A stretch of DNA of 57,674 bases from a virus: IMG/VR virus record IMGVR_UViG_3300023198_000698, positions 1-57,674 of that record. One strand, written 5' to 3'. The position numbers and the translations under genes are program-made. Below are positions 7,370-14,105 of this stretch, one piece after another. Position 1 is the first letter of the stretch. Every line of letters starts with the position of its first letter. The notes under the pieces were generated by a model, which was not told the DNA's origin, did no database searches, and saw nothing but the letters and a program-made list of their open reading frames with translations.

Positions 7370-7728
7370 AGCTGCCTTTCAGCGTCTGCCCCATAGACGG
7401 GTGGCGCTTGACGCGGTCGGTCACGACGACGCGGACGTTCTCGTTTATCTCCAGGAGGAACTCCTTCGAGACCCTCTTGAATTTTCCGTTCCGCTCGTTC
7501 GTGCTGATCGCGAGAGCGAGGTCGCGGACCATCTTCTGGTTTATTAGATTCATCTATTTTTTTCATCCTCTCTTTGTGTGCTGCATTGCGTTCCGCCCAC
7601 TCTTTCATGGTCTTGCTCCAGCAAGGATCGCACAAATAAAGCGTGTATTTGTCGTGGCTGGTTTCCGGCCAGCTAAACTTCTCCGACCTAGCCCCGAACT
7701 TCCCGCAAGCTTCACATTTCTCGGGCAT
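7351..7728 (-). CDS. Small zinc-binding protein, possibly read through or frameshifted
   Basis: The first 60 residues look like a real zinc-finger protein: CEACGKF at the start and LCDPCW later give two CxxC pairs, followed by a charged helix ending in KKIDESNK. A good ribosome site (AAAGG) precedes the ATG, and a sigma-28-like promoter lies 43 bp upstream. From about residue 62 onward the composition turns Arg/Pro-rich, typical of out-of-frame sequence, while a convincing second gene occupies the other frame. The natural C-terminus may have lost its stop codon, or there is a sequence error or recoding. Confidence 0.55.
   Translation of the reverse strand: MPEKCEACGKFGARSEKFSWPETSHDKYTLYLCDPCWSKTMKEWAERNAAHKERMKKIDESNKPEDGPRPRSRDQHERAERKIQEGLEGVPPGDKRERPRRRDRPRQAPPVYGADAERQLWVLRR
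7359..7553 (-). CDS. Hypothetical protein, 64 residues, nested in another open frame
   Basis: The amino-acid composition is natural (EFLLEINENVRVVVTDRVKRH), unlike the arginine-rich other frame here. An in-frame TAG sits directly before the ATG, and AGAGG lies about 13 nt upstream. The whole gene lies inside the 3' half of the zinc-binding ORF that starts at 7728, which is unusual for this genome. Function is unknown. Confidence 0.6.
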   Translation of the reverse strand: MNLINQKMVRDLALAISTNERNGKFKRVSKEFLLEINENVRVVVTDRVKRHPSMGQTLKGSYGS

Positions 7729-7770
7729 GTATTGCCTTTCGTTGTCGGCTGTCAGTAGCCGTTCCTTATG

Positions 7771-7797
7771 TTATCGGCAGATCCTGGAAATACTTTA
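7771..7797 (-). promoter_or_regulatory. Sigma-28-like promoter, site A
   Basis: In the sense of the minus strand the site reads TAAA, 15 nt, GCCGATAA, an exact match to the FliA/sigma-D consensus. The TAAA includes the stop codon of the upstream gene. It would drive the zinc-binding gene that starts at 7728. A short dyad (CGGCT-ACTGAC-AGCCG) follows in the predicted leader. Confidence 0.7.
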
Positions 7798-8160
7798 GCG
7801 GCAGAATTTCAGGATGAGCGGATCGGTCGGCTTTGGGCATGGGTTCATCGGCGACTGGTTCGGGGAGACCTGGAACCCAAGCTGGCAGCGGCTTTCGAGG
7901 CCTGAATGATGCTGGCCCACCTTAACCGGCTGTCTGAGCAGCGCATGGCATCCTGAGCAGGACGAGTGCTGCCGCAGCGGCGGCTTCTTGGTGAGCGGCG
8001 TCTGATCGAAGTCGACCCAGACGTGAGCGGAGACCCAGGCGCCGTTCAGGGAGCCGAACTCGCTGATCGCCGGCATGGGTTCGAACTCGATCACCCCGGG
8101 CTTCTCATGGTAAGCCTTCGCCATCTCGACGATCGCGTTCCTGCGTGGTTCGCCCTTCAT
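7795..8160 (-). CDS. Hypothetical cysteine-containing protein, 121 residues
   Basis: The start overlaps the preceding stop as ATGA; the nine extra upstream codons in the open frame are unlikely. The C-terminal half has CSGCHALL and further cysteines, suggesting a metal site. The N-terminal part has a strand-rich segment (GAWVSAHVWVDFDQ). It is translationally coupled to the coiled-coil gene. Function is unknown. Confidence 0.6.
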   Translation of the reverse strand: MKGEPRRNAIVEMAKAYHEKPGVIEFEPMPAISEFGSLNGAWVSAHVWVDFDQTPLTKKPPLRQHSSCSGCHALLRQPVKVGQHHSGLESRCQLGFQVSPNQSPMNPCPKPTDPLILKFCR

Positions 8161-8903
8161 GATCGGACGCGGACCTCGTCGGTCCATTGGTGCTTAACGC
8201 CAGGGAGGGTGTGGCCGGCTTCCAGGTATTCCCGGATCACGGACTTGATCGGAATCAGCGAAACGCAAGAAGGGTGAGCCTTCAGGAGCGCGTGGACGTC
8301 CGTCACCTCGTAGGACAGGACCTTCTGGATGCTTTGGCCGGTCGCTTTGAGCGCCTTCGGTTTGCCGGCGCGGACCGCGTTGTCGTAGTCCTTCTGGCGC
8401 TTCTCGGCTTCCTCTGTCGCAAGCGCGGCGGCTTCCGCCTCGTTGATGCCTGCGTCTTTCGTGGTAACCTTAGCTTGTGCGGCTTCGGCGGCTTCCTTCG
8501 CGGCTTGGTGATCCTTCCGCGCCTGCTCCATGTCGGCGAATCGCTTCGCCTCGGCGGCGTCGATCCGAGCCTTCTCGGCGGCTTGGAATTCGATCGTCAG
8601 ATTCCCGAGGCGCTTCGCTTCAGTGTCCAGGCCGGCGACGTATTCCTTGCAGGCAGTGTCGATCTTCTGGCCCATCCGGATAAACGGCTCCTTCGCGGCC
8701 TTCCGGAACTTCTCAACGTCGGAAACGAGGGCCTTAAGCATCCGGGCGGTCCGGACGATCATCCCCTGCTTCTCGGCGTCCGGGCAGTCCTGAAATACGG
8801 TCGCTTTGTCGAGGAGTTCCTGGCGCTCCTGAACTGCGGCGGCGGACAAGGTGATCTCGGTGTTCTCAAACGGGAGGCGGTGTTCAATTTTGACAATTTC
8901 CAT
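8157..8903 (-). CDS. Coiled-coil phage protein, possibly recombination or replication related
   Basis: The 248-residue protein is mainly helical. Residues 20-185 form a long charged coiled coil (EFQAAEKARIDAAEAKRF, AAKEAAEAAQAK), and residues 200-248 form a separate globular end (SYEVTDVHALLKAHPSCVSLI). This layout, a coiled coil plus a small C-terminal domain next to an SSB-like gene, is common in phage recombination/replication modules (compare DUF1351-type proteins), but I cannot confirm a family. It is preceded by a terminator-like hairpin and lacks an obvious promoter of its own. Confidence 0.65.
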   Translation of the reverse strand: MEIVKIEHRLPFENTEITLSAAAVQERQELLDKATVFQDCPDAEKQGMIVRTARMLKALVSDVEKFRKAAKEPFIRMGQKIDTACKEYVAGLDTEAKRLGNLTIEFQAAEKARIDAAEAKRFADMEQARKDHQAAKEAAEAAQAKVTTKDAGINEAEAAALATEEAEKRQKDYDNAVRAGKPKALKATGQSIQKVLSYEVTDVHALLKAHPSCVSLIPIKSVIREYLEAGHTLPGVKHQWTDEVRVRS

Positions 8904-8955
8904 AATCTTCGTTGTGTTAAGCGGACTTTATTTTCGTCGGTTTGTTTTAAAGGGT

Positions 8956-8988
8956 GGGGCGGGAACCTTTAATTCAGATCCCCGCCCC
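8956..8988 (-). terminator. Intrinsic terminator-like hairpin after the SSB-like gene
   Basis: An 8-bp GC-only stem (GGGGCGGG / CCCGCCCC) with a 17-nt loop starts about 10 nt after the stop codon. It is followed in the direction of transcription by ACCCTTTAAAAC, a weak U-run. It probably limits read-through from the SSB-like gene into the coiled-coil gene. Confidence 0.55.
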
Positions 8989-8998
8989 GGTGTTTCAA

Positions 8999-9859
8999 TT
9001 AGAACGGGATGTCATCTTCCGGGATGTCGTCCTCGGTCGGTCCAGCCGGCGGGAGCGGCGGGTTCGGTTCGGGTTCGGGTTCCGGCGGAGGCGGAGGAGG
9101 CGCCGGCGGCGGAGCAGATCCCCCGCCTTTGATCGAGGCGATGATCGGCACGACCGACCGGACAGGCATCTCGGAGACCAGCTCCGGACGGGTCTGGAAG
9201 CTCCCGGAGATGTTCAGGAAGAAGGTCGTCGCCAGTGCCTGGACGTCCAGCTCGACGCCTTCCTTCTCCATCTCAGCCTTGACATGCTTCGCGGTGTGGG
9301 CGGCGAGGATGTAGGCGTTCGCGGATCTGGCCAGATATTGCCGCGATCGCATCACATGCTCCCGATCCGCGGGGTCAGACTGGGCCAGAGGCGCTGAATT
9401 CGGGGCGCTACGGGGGGCAGGAGCCATTTTCCCGGCTTGGGTGGTGGCAGTAGAGCTGGGAGCCGCTGCGTAGCCTCCTGGGACGATTGTGGCGGTCTGG
9501 GTGACCAGCAGGACGCGCTCGGTGACTTCGTGCGCTTCCGGGGTGCCTTTCTTGGCGGTGTAGGTGTTGTCCTTCGACTTCAGGCCGAACCAACCCTTGT
9601 CATTGTGGTAAGCCGTCATTATGACGGGTTTGCCGACGGCCGACTTCGGGACCTCGTCGCGGTTCCTGAAGAGCGCCTTCAGCTTAAAATCGCCCTGCCG
9701 GAAGGCTACCTTCTGGAAGGATTGAGAGTTCGCGTCCCCGGGCTTCGCTGGGTAGAAGGGTCCGACGTAGTCAAACGTCGCCTGGACGGCGAAGACGACC
9801 TGATCGTCCTGCATCTCGGTGATCTCCTTCAGGGAGGAGGGCTTTAATTGCGTTGCCAT
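8999..9859 (-). CDS. Single-stranded DNA-binding protein-like, with an SSB-type acidic tail
   Basis: The C-terminus is TEDDIPEDDIPF, almost identical to the bacterial SSB tip (DDIPF) that docks repair and replication partners. It is joined to the body by a long Pro/Glu linker (PPPAPPPPPPEPEPEP). The first 130 residues have an OB-fold-like strand pattern (DQVVFAVQATFDYVG, KPVIMTAYHNDKGWFGL). Residues 165-245 form a helical domain. At 286 residues it is longer than usual SSBs (about 150-180). The start has a good AAAGGAA ribosome site 6 nt away. Its 5' leader is long and hairpin-containing. The call rests on the tail and location beside the replication genes, so the fold is inferred. Confidence 0.65.
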   Translation of the reverse strand: MATQLKPSSLKEITEMQDDQVVFAVQATFDYVGPFYPAKPGDANSQSFQKVAFRQGDFKLKALFRNRDEVPKSAVGKPVIMTAYHNDKGWFGLKSKDNTYTAKKGTPEAHEVTERVLLVTQTATIVPGGYAAAPSSTATTQAGKMAPAPRSAPNSAPLAQSDPADREHVMRSRQYLARSANAYILAAHTAKHVKAEMEKEGVELDVQALATTFFLNISGSFQTRPELVSEMPVRSVVPIIASIKGGGSAPPPAPPPPPPEPEPEPNPPLPPAGPTEDDIPEDDIPF

Positions 9860-9960
9860 AATTTTCCTTTCGTGAGCGGACCTCTGGCTCCGTTCTTTCG
9901 GGATGCCTTTGATCTCGCTGCGTTGTTCTTTCTCATTCCAGGGTGCCGCCAGGATCGGGC

Positions 9961-9978
9961 CTCCGCTCACATGCGGAG
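9961..9978 (-). promoter_or_regulatory. Short dyad at the start of the SSB-like transcript
   Basis: CTCCGC and GCGGAG are separated by six bases, immediately downstream of the predicted start of transcription from site O. It could be a leader hairpin or an operator for feedback control. No binding protein can be named. Confidence 0.4.
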
Positions 9979-9986
9979 ACTCCGTA

Positions 9987-10013
9987 ATATCGGACGGTAT
10001 CGGAAAAACTCAA
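9987..10013 (-). promoter_or_regulatory. Degenerate sigma-28-like promoter, site O
   Basis: On the minus strand: TTGA, 15 nt, TCCGATAT. The spacing is conserved but both boxes deviate from the consensus. It lies just after the late-operon terminator, in the right place to restart transcription for the SSB-like gene about 120 nt downstream. The match is weaker than at sites A-E. Confidence 0.45.
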
Positions 10014-10018
10014 GCGAT

Positions 10019-10136
10019 AAAAAAAACAGGGGAGCAGGAGGCGCTGCCGGTGGCGCTTTAGAAGGGTGTTATCAGCGTCCAGTTATGCAGTACAAACGCC
10101 AAGGAGATCGCGCCAGGAACCGACATCCTGCTCCCC
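10019..10136 (-). terminator. Late-operon terminator with a long structured loop
   Basis: An 11-bp inverted repeat (GGGGAGCAGGA / TCCTGCTCCCC) closes an 86-nt loop and is followed, in the direction of transcription, by TG and eight T residues. This is a textbook end of an intrinsic terminator, with an unusually large loop that could hold further structure. It ends the structural operon. The 328-bp gap from 9860 to 10187 contains this element, the dyad and promoter site O. I see no gene, tRNA or other feature in it. Confidence 0.6.
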
Positions 10137-10187
10137 CGAGGGGAGGACCAACCATACACCGCGCCGGCCGGCTCCGCAAGTGCCATC

Positions 10188-10664
10188 CTACGAGATCAGC
10201 TTCTGATAAAGTTCGTCGAATTCTGTCGCCTTCGGGGTGAGGTCTGGCCTGCCGTAGCCGTGCGGTATTCGGAGTTCCCTCAGAAGGTGAGCGTGTAGGA
10301 CCTGCCGGCATGGACTCCCGCCGAGCCATTGGATCGCGTCCGTGATGCAGCCGGTCCTCTCCAGGAGCGCGGCTTGGATGATCAGCTTCATCCCGACCTG
10401 CCAGCGGGTGAGGTCGTCCTCCGGTTGAATGCAGCGGACGATCTGCTGGAGGTCTGTCCGGGTGACCGGAAGGGGAGGAGGCGGTTTGATCTGCCGGTCC
10501 GGGAGGAGTGCGTTCTCCCCGACCTTCCGGAGGATGTTCTCGACGAGCGCCAAGATTGAGAGGAGCAGCCATCGCCGGCGTGGGTCCCGCTCATGTCGGG
10601 CGGCGACGGCTGCTTCCTGAAGGATTCCGCGTTCGGTCTGCTGGGCCGTCACGCTACGGGACAA
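10188..10664 (-). CDS. Hypothetical protein, last gene of the late operon
   Basis: The 158-residue product is helical (RRRWLLLSILALVENILRKV, DLQQIVRCIQPEDD, QVGMKLIIQAALLERTG) with a proline run in the middle. It overlaps the upstream lipoprotein gene by 11 nt and is followed by the operon terminator. By position it could be a lysis or virion accessory protein; no family is recognised. Confidence 0.6.
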   Translation of the reverse strand: MSRSVTAQQTERGILQEAAVAARHERDPRRRWLLLSILALVENILRKVGENALLPDRQIKPPPPLPVTRTDLQQIVRCIQPEDDLTRWQVGMKLIIQAALLERTGCITDAIQWLGGSPCRQVLHAHLLRELRIPHGYGRPDLTPKATEFDELYQKLIS

Positions 10665-11238
10665 GCGGAGGAGGTGGTCCGATGATCGTCGGAGCGATCA
10701 GGTTCGAGGACGCCGGCGGATCGACAAGCGGCGGGATAGGCGAGGCGCCTCCCGCCTCGATAATCCCCCTATTGATCATCGTCGCGATCGCGTCGGTAAG
10801 ATGCCAGACCCATTTCTCCGGGTCCATCTTCACGTTCCAGCGGTCGCTGTAAAAGATCGTGTAGATCCCGATCAGCGCGTTCTTCGCGTCCATCACCGCT
10901 TGCGCCCAGTCCTCCTGCATCGGTAGAGTTCCGAATCGGGCGTCCAGGGCCTCGGTAACCACGAAAGGGTTCCACGCGCCAGAGTCCCTGGCATCGGAAA
11001 ACACGTCTGCGATCGCCTGGAAGTAGTTCGTCGATTCCGGGTTCCGCACAATGACCCTGCGGATAACACCAACGGTAAGCGGCTGGATCGCTGCCTTAAA
11101 CTGCGCTGTTTTCGTTGCGTCGTAGACGGGGTCACCTCCCCCTTGCGGCGTCGTCATGCAGCCGGTGAAGGTAAAGGTGATTATCAGGGCGATGATGGCG
11201 ACGGCGAACTGCCATCGCTTACGGAAGTAGTTTCCCAT
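10654..11238 (-). CDS. Lipoprotein with a signal peptide and lipobox
   Basis: The N-terminus is a classical lipoprotein signal: basic residues, a hydrophobic core (FAVAIIALIITFTFTG) and a cysteine at residue 27 in the context FTGC. The mature part (about 168 residues) is probably in the periplasm or outer membrane; the C-terminus is proline-rich. It is coupled by TAATG overlap to a membrane-spanning coiled-coil gene. Such a pair at the end of a late operon resembles an outer/inner spanin pair, but outer spanins are usually shorter, so superinfection or surface functions are also possible. Confidence 0.65.
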   Translation of the reverse strand: MGNYFRKRWQFAVAIIALIITFTFTGCMTTPQGGGDPVYDATKTAQFKAAIQPLTVGVIRRVIVRNPESTNYFQAIADVFSDARDSGAWNPFVVTEALDARFGTLPMQEDWAQAVMDAKNALIGIYTIFYSDRWNVKMDPEKWVWHLTDAIATMINRGIIEAGGASPIPPLVDPPASSNLIAPTIIGPPPPLVP

Positions 11239-11720
11239 TATTCTGCTCTCTTTCTGTTTTGTTCCAGTTGCGTCATCCGTTCTCGCAGGTCGCTCAGTCG
11301 CTGATCCGCGAGTTCTTTCAATAGCTCACCTTCGCGCTTCTGGTGAGAATTTACAAGTGAGATCTTTTCGGCGAGCCATTGCTGGCCCACTTCCAGGGTC
11401 CGGGTCCGCGATTCCAGGGAGTATTTTACAAGACCAGCAGCCAGGACGCAAACAGTAGCGGCGAGGCCGAGGACGCGGACCCAAGGGATCTTGGCGTCGT
11501 TCGAGATCCGCTCGGAGTCCCGCTTGGCGGAGGCGTGGACTTCTCGAAGGCGCTCGTTCCATTCAGAACCGGCAGTCCGGAATTGCAGGACAAGATCCTC
11601 AAACTGCTTCGCCGTATGCTCAGCGTATGCAGCAAGCTCCGCTTCCATACGAGCGATAGCCGTCTCGGTCGCTTCGAGTCGCTCGATGGTTCTGTCTGAA
11701 GGGGTGGTGTCATTGGCCAT
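11238..11720 (-). CDS. Coiled-coil membrane protein, spanin-like candidate
   Basis: Residues 10-75 form a coiled coil, residues 81-103 a transmembrane helix (VRVLGLAATVCVLAAGLVKYS), and residues 110-158 a second charged coiled coil. There is no signal peptide. The following lipoprotein gene is translationally coupled. Inner-membrane spanins have one transmembrane helix and periplasmic coiled coil, but the helix is normally at the N-terminus. A holin accessory or tail/host membrane protein is an alternative. Confidence 0.55.
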   Translation of the reverse strand: MANDTTPSDRTIERLEATETAIARMEAELAAYAEHTAKQFEDLVLQFRTAGSEWNERLREVHASAKRDSERISNDAKIPWVRVLGLAATVCVLAAGLVKYSLESRTRTLEVGQQWLAEKISLVNSHQKREGELLKELADQRLSDLRERMTQLEQNRKRAE

Positions 11721-11727
11721 TGTTCTC

Positions 11728-12702
11728 CTAAAAACTTAGCGGATTTGCCACAAGGAACGTGGTTTCTGAGCCGAATACCGGATCTTTGGTTACATCGCAT
11801 CGAAACGAGGCGTTCATCATAACGTCTTGCTTGCCGACTGGGACCGGCTCCCCGGCTTCGACATAAACCTGGAAGGCGTCCAGGGTGACTCCGTCCCAGA
11901 TGCCGCCATCCGAGACGTTGGCCGAGATGGTCAGATGAAAGGGATCTGCCGACCTCATTAATGCTGCCAGATCTACGGTCGTAGTATCCCAATATTGAAT
12001 GATCGTCCCGGTCAGGCTCATATTGCCACTCCGCGCCCACCTTGTCGCCACTCCGTCCGGGCCGTGGACCCCGAAGGTTTTCGGGTCGGTCCATTCGAAA
12101 GAGGCTTCCTGGATTTGGCTGGCGGCAATAAAATTAAACGAAACAGAGATGTTCGGTGGGGCGGCTACGGATCTAGCGTAATCCTGAGCCGTTGGACTCC
12201 ACACTGGATCGGCTCCCAGCTCGGTTCTCGAAGCGGCCTTCCATCCGACCGTGATCTTCGCGACCTGCCCAGCTCGGAACGTCCACCGCATCCGCTCGAT
12301 CACGACCCCGCGATAGAGCGCCCAAGGTCCGCCGTCGAAAGCGAAAAGGAGCTGTCCGGTCTTGGGGACTTGGGCGTGGGGCGCCCGAAACGTCCAATGG
12401 AAATTCCCATTGCCTACGACCGCGTTTACAAGCTCCAAAAGGCATCTGACAAGGGGAACAGTTTGCAGGAGTCTAGGGTCGTATTCCATCTCGAACGTCC
12501 CGGCATAATTCTGGACGCCGATCGCCCGGGTGGTCGGGGTCCTCCAGGCGTTGACCTTGGTGGTCGTGCGCTTCTGATCCGTGTCAATCTCCATGCTGTT
12601 AAAGCGGAGAAGGAAGTTCTCGGCCGGCTCGGTGGCCTGAAGGAAGCTTGTCTCCTCCAGCCCGAACAGGGCAGACCCCGCAAATTGTTCTTTGACTGCC
12701 AT
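11728..12702 (-). CDS. Tail-tube-like structural protein, second copy
   Basis: The 324-residue protein is rich in beta strands with the layout of phage tail tube proteins: an N-terminal arm, then alternating strands (GTFEMEYDPRLLQTVPLVRCLL, GQVAKITVGWKAASRTEL, SGNMSLTGTIIQYWD). It resembles in plan the main tube protein at 25.6-26.8 kb. Its place downstream of the tail tip suggests a tip, fibre-attachment or decoration role rather than the main tube. Assignment is by pattern only. Confidence 0.5.
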   Translation of the reverse strand: MAVKEQFAGSALFGLEETSFLQATEPAENFLLRFNSMEIDTDQKRTTTKVNAWRTPTTRAIGVQNYAGTFEMEYDPRLLQTVPLVRCLLELVNAVVGNGNFHWTFRAPHAQVPKTGQLLFAFDGGPWALYRGVVIERMRWTFRAGQVAKITVGWKAASRTELGADPVWSPTAQDYARSVAAPPNISVSFNFIAASQIQEASFEWTDPKTFGVHGPDGVATRWARSGNMSLTGTIIQYWDTTTVDLAALMRSADPFHLTISANVSDGGIWDGVTLDAFQVYVEAGEPVPVGKQDVMMNASFRCDVTKDPVFGSETTFLVANPLSF

Positions 12703-12705
12703 CGG

Positions 12706-13023
12706 TTATTTGTTGGCTGTTGGGTTCTGCGCGACCGCAAGGGATCGAGCCTCTTCCATCGCAAGCATGATCTGACCCTTGCCCATGTTCACAAGGCGGC
12801 GGTCCCTCTCAAGGATGCCGAGGATCGTCTGATAGTCGTCCGGAGCGAGTTCAACCTTTCCTTGCCGGTGGAGCGCGGTCGCAATGTGGAGCAGCTTGAC
12901 GGCTGGGCCTTCGCTGCTTTTCATGAGGGCGTCCGCCAGGACTTTCGCCGCGGTGCTCGCAGGTTTCAATGGTTCTCCGTCCAGGTCGGTCAGGTTCTTC
13001 GTTAGGTCGATTTTTATTTGCAT
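12706..13023 (-). CDS. Hypothetical protein, possible assembly partner of the tube-like protein
   Basis: The start is the internal ATG before QIKIDLTKN; the upstream open frame reads into shadow. The 105-residue product has a short N-terminal strand (IKIDLTKNLTDLDGEPL) and then helices (AVKLLHIATALHRQG, YQTILGILERDRRL). This pattern is typical of small phage proteins encoded beside tail components, such as chaperones. It directly precedes the tube-like gene in the operon. Function is unknown. Confidence 0.6.
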   Translation of the reverse strand: MQIKIDLTKNLTDLDGEPLKPASTAAKVLADALMKSSEGPAVKLLHIATALHRQGKVELAPDDYQTILGILERDRRLVNMGKGQIMLAMEEARSLAVAQNPTANK

Positions 13024-13067
13024 AGGCTTGACAATATCACGGTGATCGGTTCGGTGCAAGCAACCCA

Positions 13068-14099
13068 TTAATCTTGAATGCGGATCGCTACCATGTGGAA
13101 GTGCTCGATGACGATGGTCGTAGTATTCGTCTCGTTGGTCATGGCGAACGAAAGTTCCTGCGATGCCGTCAATGTCATGATGGAGCATCCGCTCATGGAG
13201 CCGGTATCCCCGGCAGCGTTCAGTCTCCGCTCGCCTTGCGCGTAAACGGTTCCCACGACCGAATCAATGATGATGCCCCCCTCGCAGGTCGAGTTCGTCG
13301 GTCCCGAGAAATTGCAAGACCATGTGACAAAATAGTTCCCGGCGTTGGTCATGTCCAGCGCGTGAGCGGTGACAAGGGTCGCCTGATACAGGTTCCGGCT
13401 TCCGAGTCCGGTCGTGATCTCGTAAAACGTCCCGGCGACGGCGATTGTCCGGTTCAGGCTCGCGTCATTGACATAAAGCTCCCCGCTGGCGAGGTTAAGC
13501 TCGGTGTTTCCCTTCAGGGTGTTCGTGACCCCGGTCGCCACTTGGTTAATGATCCCGGCGGTGACGGTGAAGTCCCCGGCTGTCACGGTGAAGTCCCCCA
13601 CGTCCACCACAAAATTCCCAGACAATAGGCTGAAGTGCAGCCCGTTCATATAAAGCGGTGATGGCTCGAACCGCGCCCCGGTCTGATTCCAAAACGGGAA
13701 GCGGAAATTGTGCGTTGCGGTCGTGAGGTCCGTCGCTTTGAAAAAAGCCCTTCCGAATGCTTCATTGGCTGCGTAGTCGGTGCGATACATTTTCATCGTT
13801 ACCCCGCCGCCCGTGTCGGAGCCCCCAGACACAGAGACTTGAAGGCCGCTGGTGAATACCGTTATTACAGATGTTGTCCCATCCGGCCATTCAATAGTTG
13901 CCCCAACGTCGTCGGCTCGGAAACCGTCTTTCGCTGCCCCTGGCGTGTAAAGATAAACGATCCCCGAAAATTGTTCGGCGTTCCATCCCAAGGCTGGCGC
14001 CCAAATGTCTTCGAGCTGATTCCAGTTCCCGTTCACGATAGCGTTCAGGTTCCCGGAGCCGTCCGGGTGATTCTCAAGTCCTGCATTGTAGAGTTGCAT
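13068..14099 (-). CDS. Tail fibre or tail-tip appendage protein
   Basis: The protein lies just downstream of the J-like hub gene, the usual place for receptor-binding proteins. Residues 1-130 contain an N-terminal attachment-like part (NAIVNGNWNQLEDIW). Residues 160-210 carry short repeats (VGDFTVTAGDFTVTAGI) suggestive of a trimeric fibrous section. Residues 220-343 look like a compact beta-sandwich head (YQATLVTAHALDMTNAGNYFVTWSCNFSG, ELSFAMTNETNTTTIVIEHFHMVAIRI), similar in plan to C1q/TNF-like or phage receptor-binding knobs. Receptor binding is inferred. Confidence 0.6.
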   Translation of the reverse strand: MQLYNAGLENHPDGSGNLNAIVNGNWNQLEDIWAPALGWNAEQFSGIVYLYTPGAAKDGFRADDVGATIEWPDGTTSVITVFTSGLQVSVSGGSDTGGGVTMKMYRTDYAANEAFGRAFFKATDLTTATHNFRFPFWNQTGARFEPSPLYMNGLHFSLLSGNFVVDVGDFTVTAGDFTVTAGIINQVATGVTNTLKGNTELNLASGELYVNDASLNRTIAVAGTFYEITTGLGSRNLYQATLVTAHALDMTNAGNYFVTWSCNFSGPTNSTCEGGIIIDSVVGTVYAQGERRLNAAGDTGSMSGCSIMTLTASQELSFAMTNETNTTTIVIEHFHMVAIRIQD

Positions 14100-14105
14100 A
14101 TTTTT

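Noticed and set aside
8157-8903. Gam- or RecT-type recombinase
   Set aside because: Coiled-coil composition alone is not enough, and no recombinase motif is visible.
9860-10187. Possible tRNA in the largest gene-free gap
   Set aside because: No cloverleaf, no CCA-adjacent acceptor pairing or T-loop GTTCRA in the right place.
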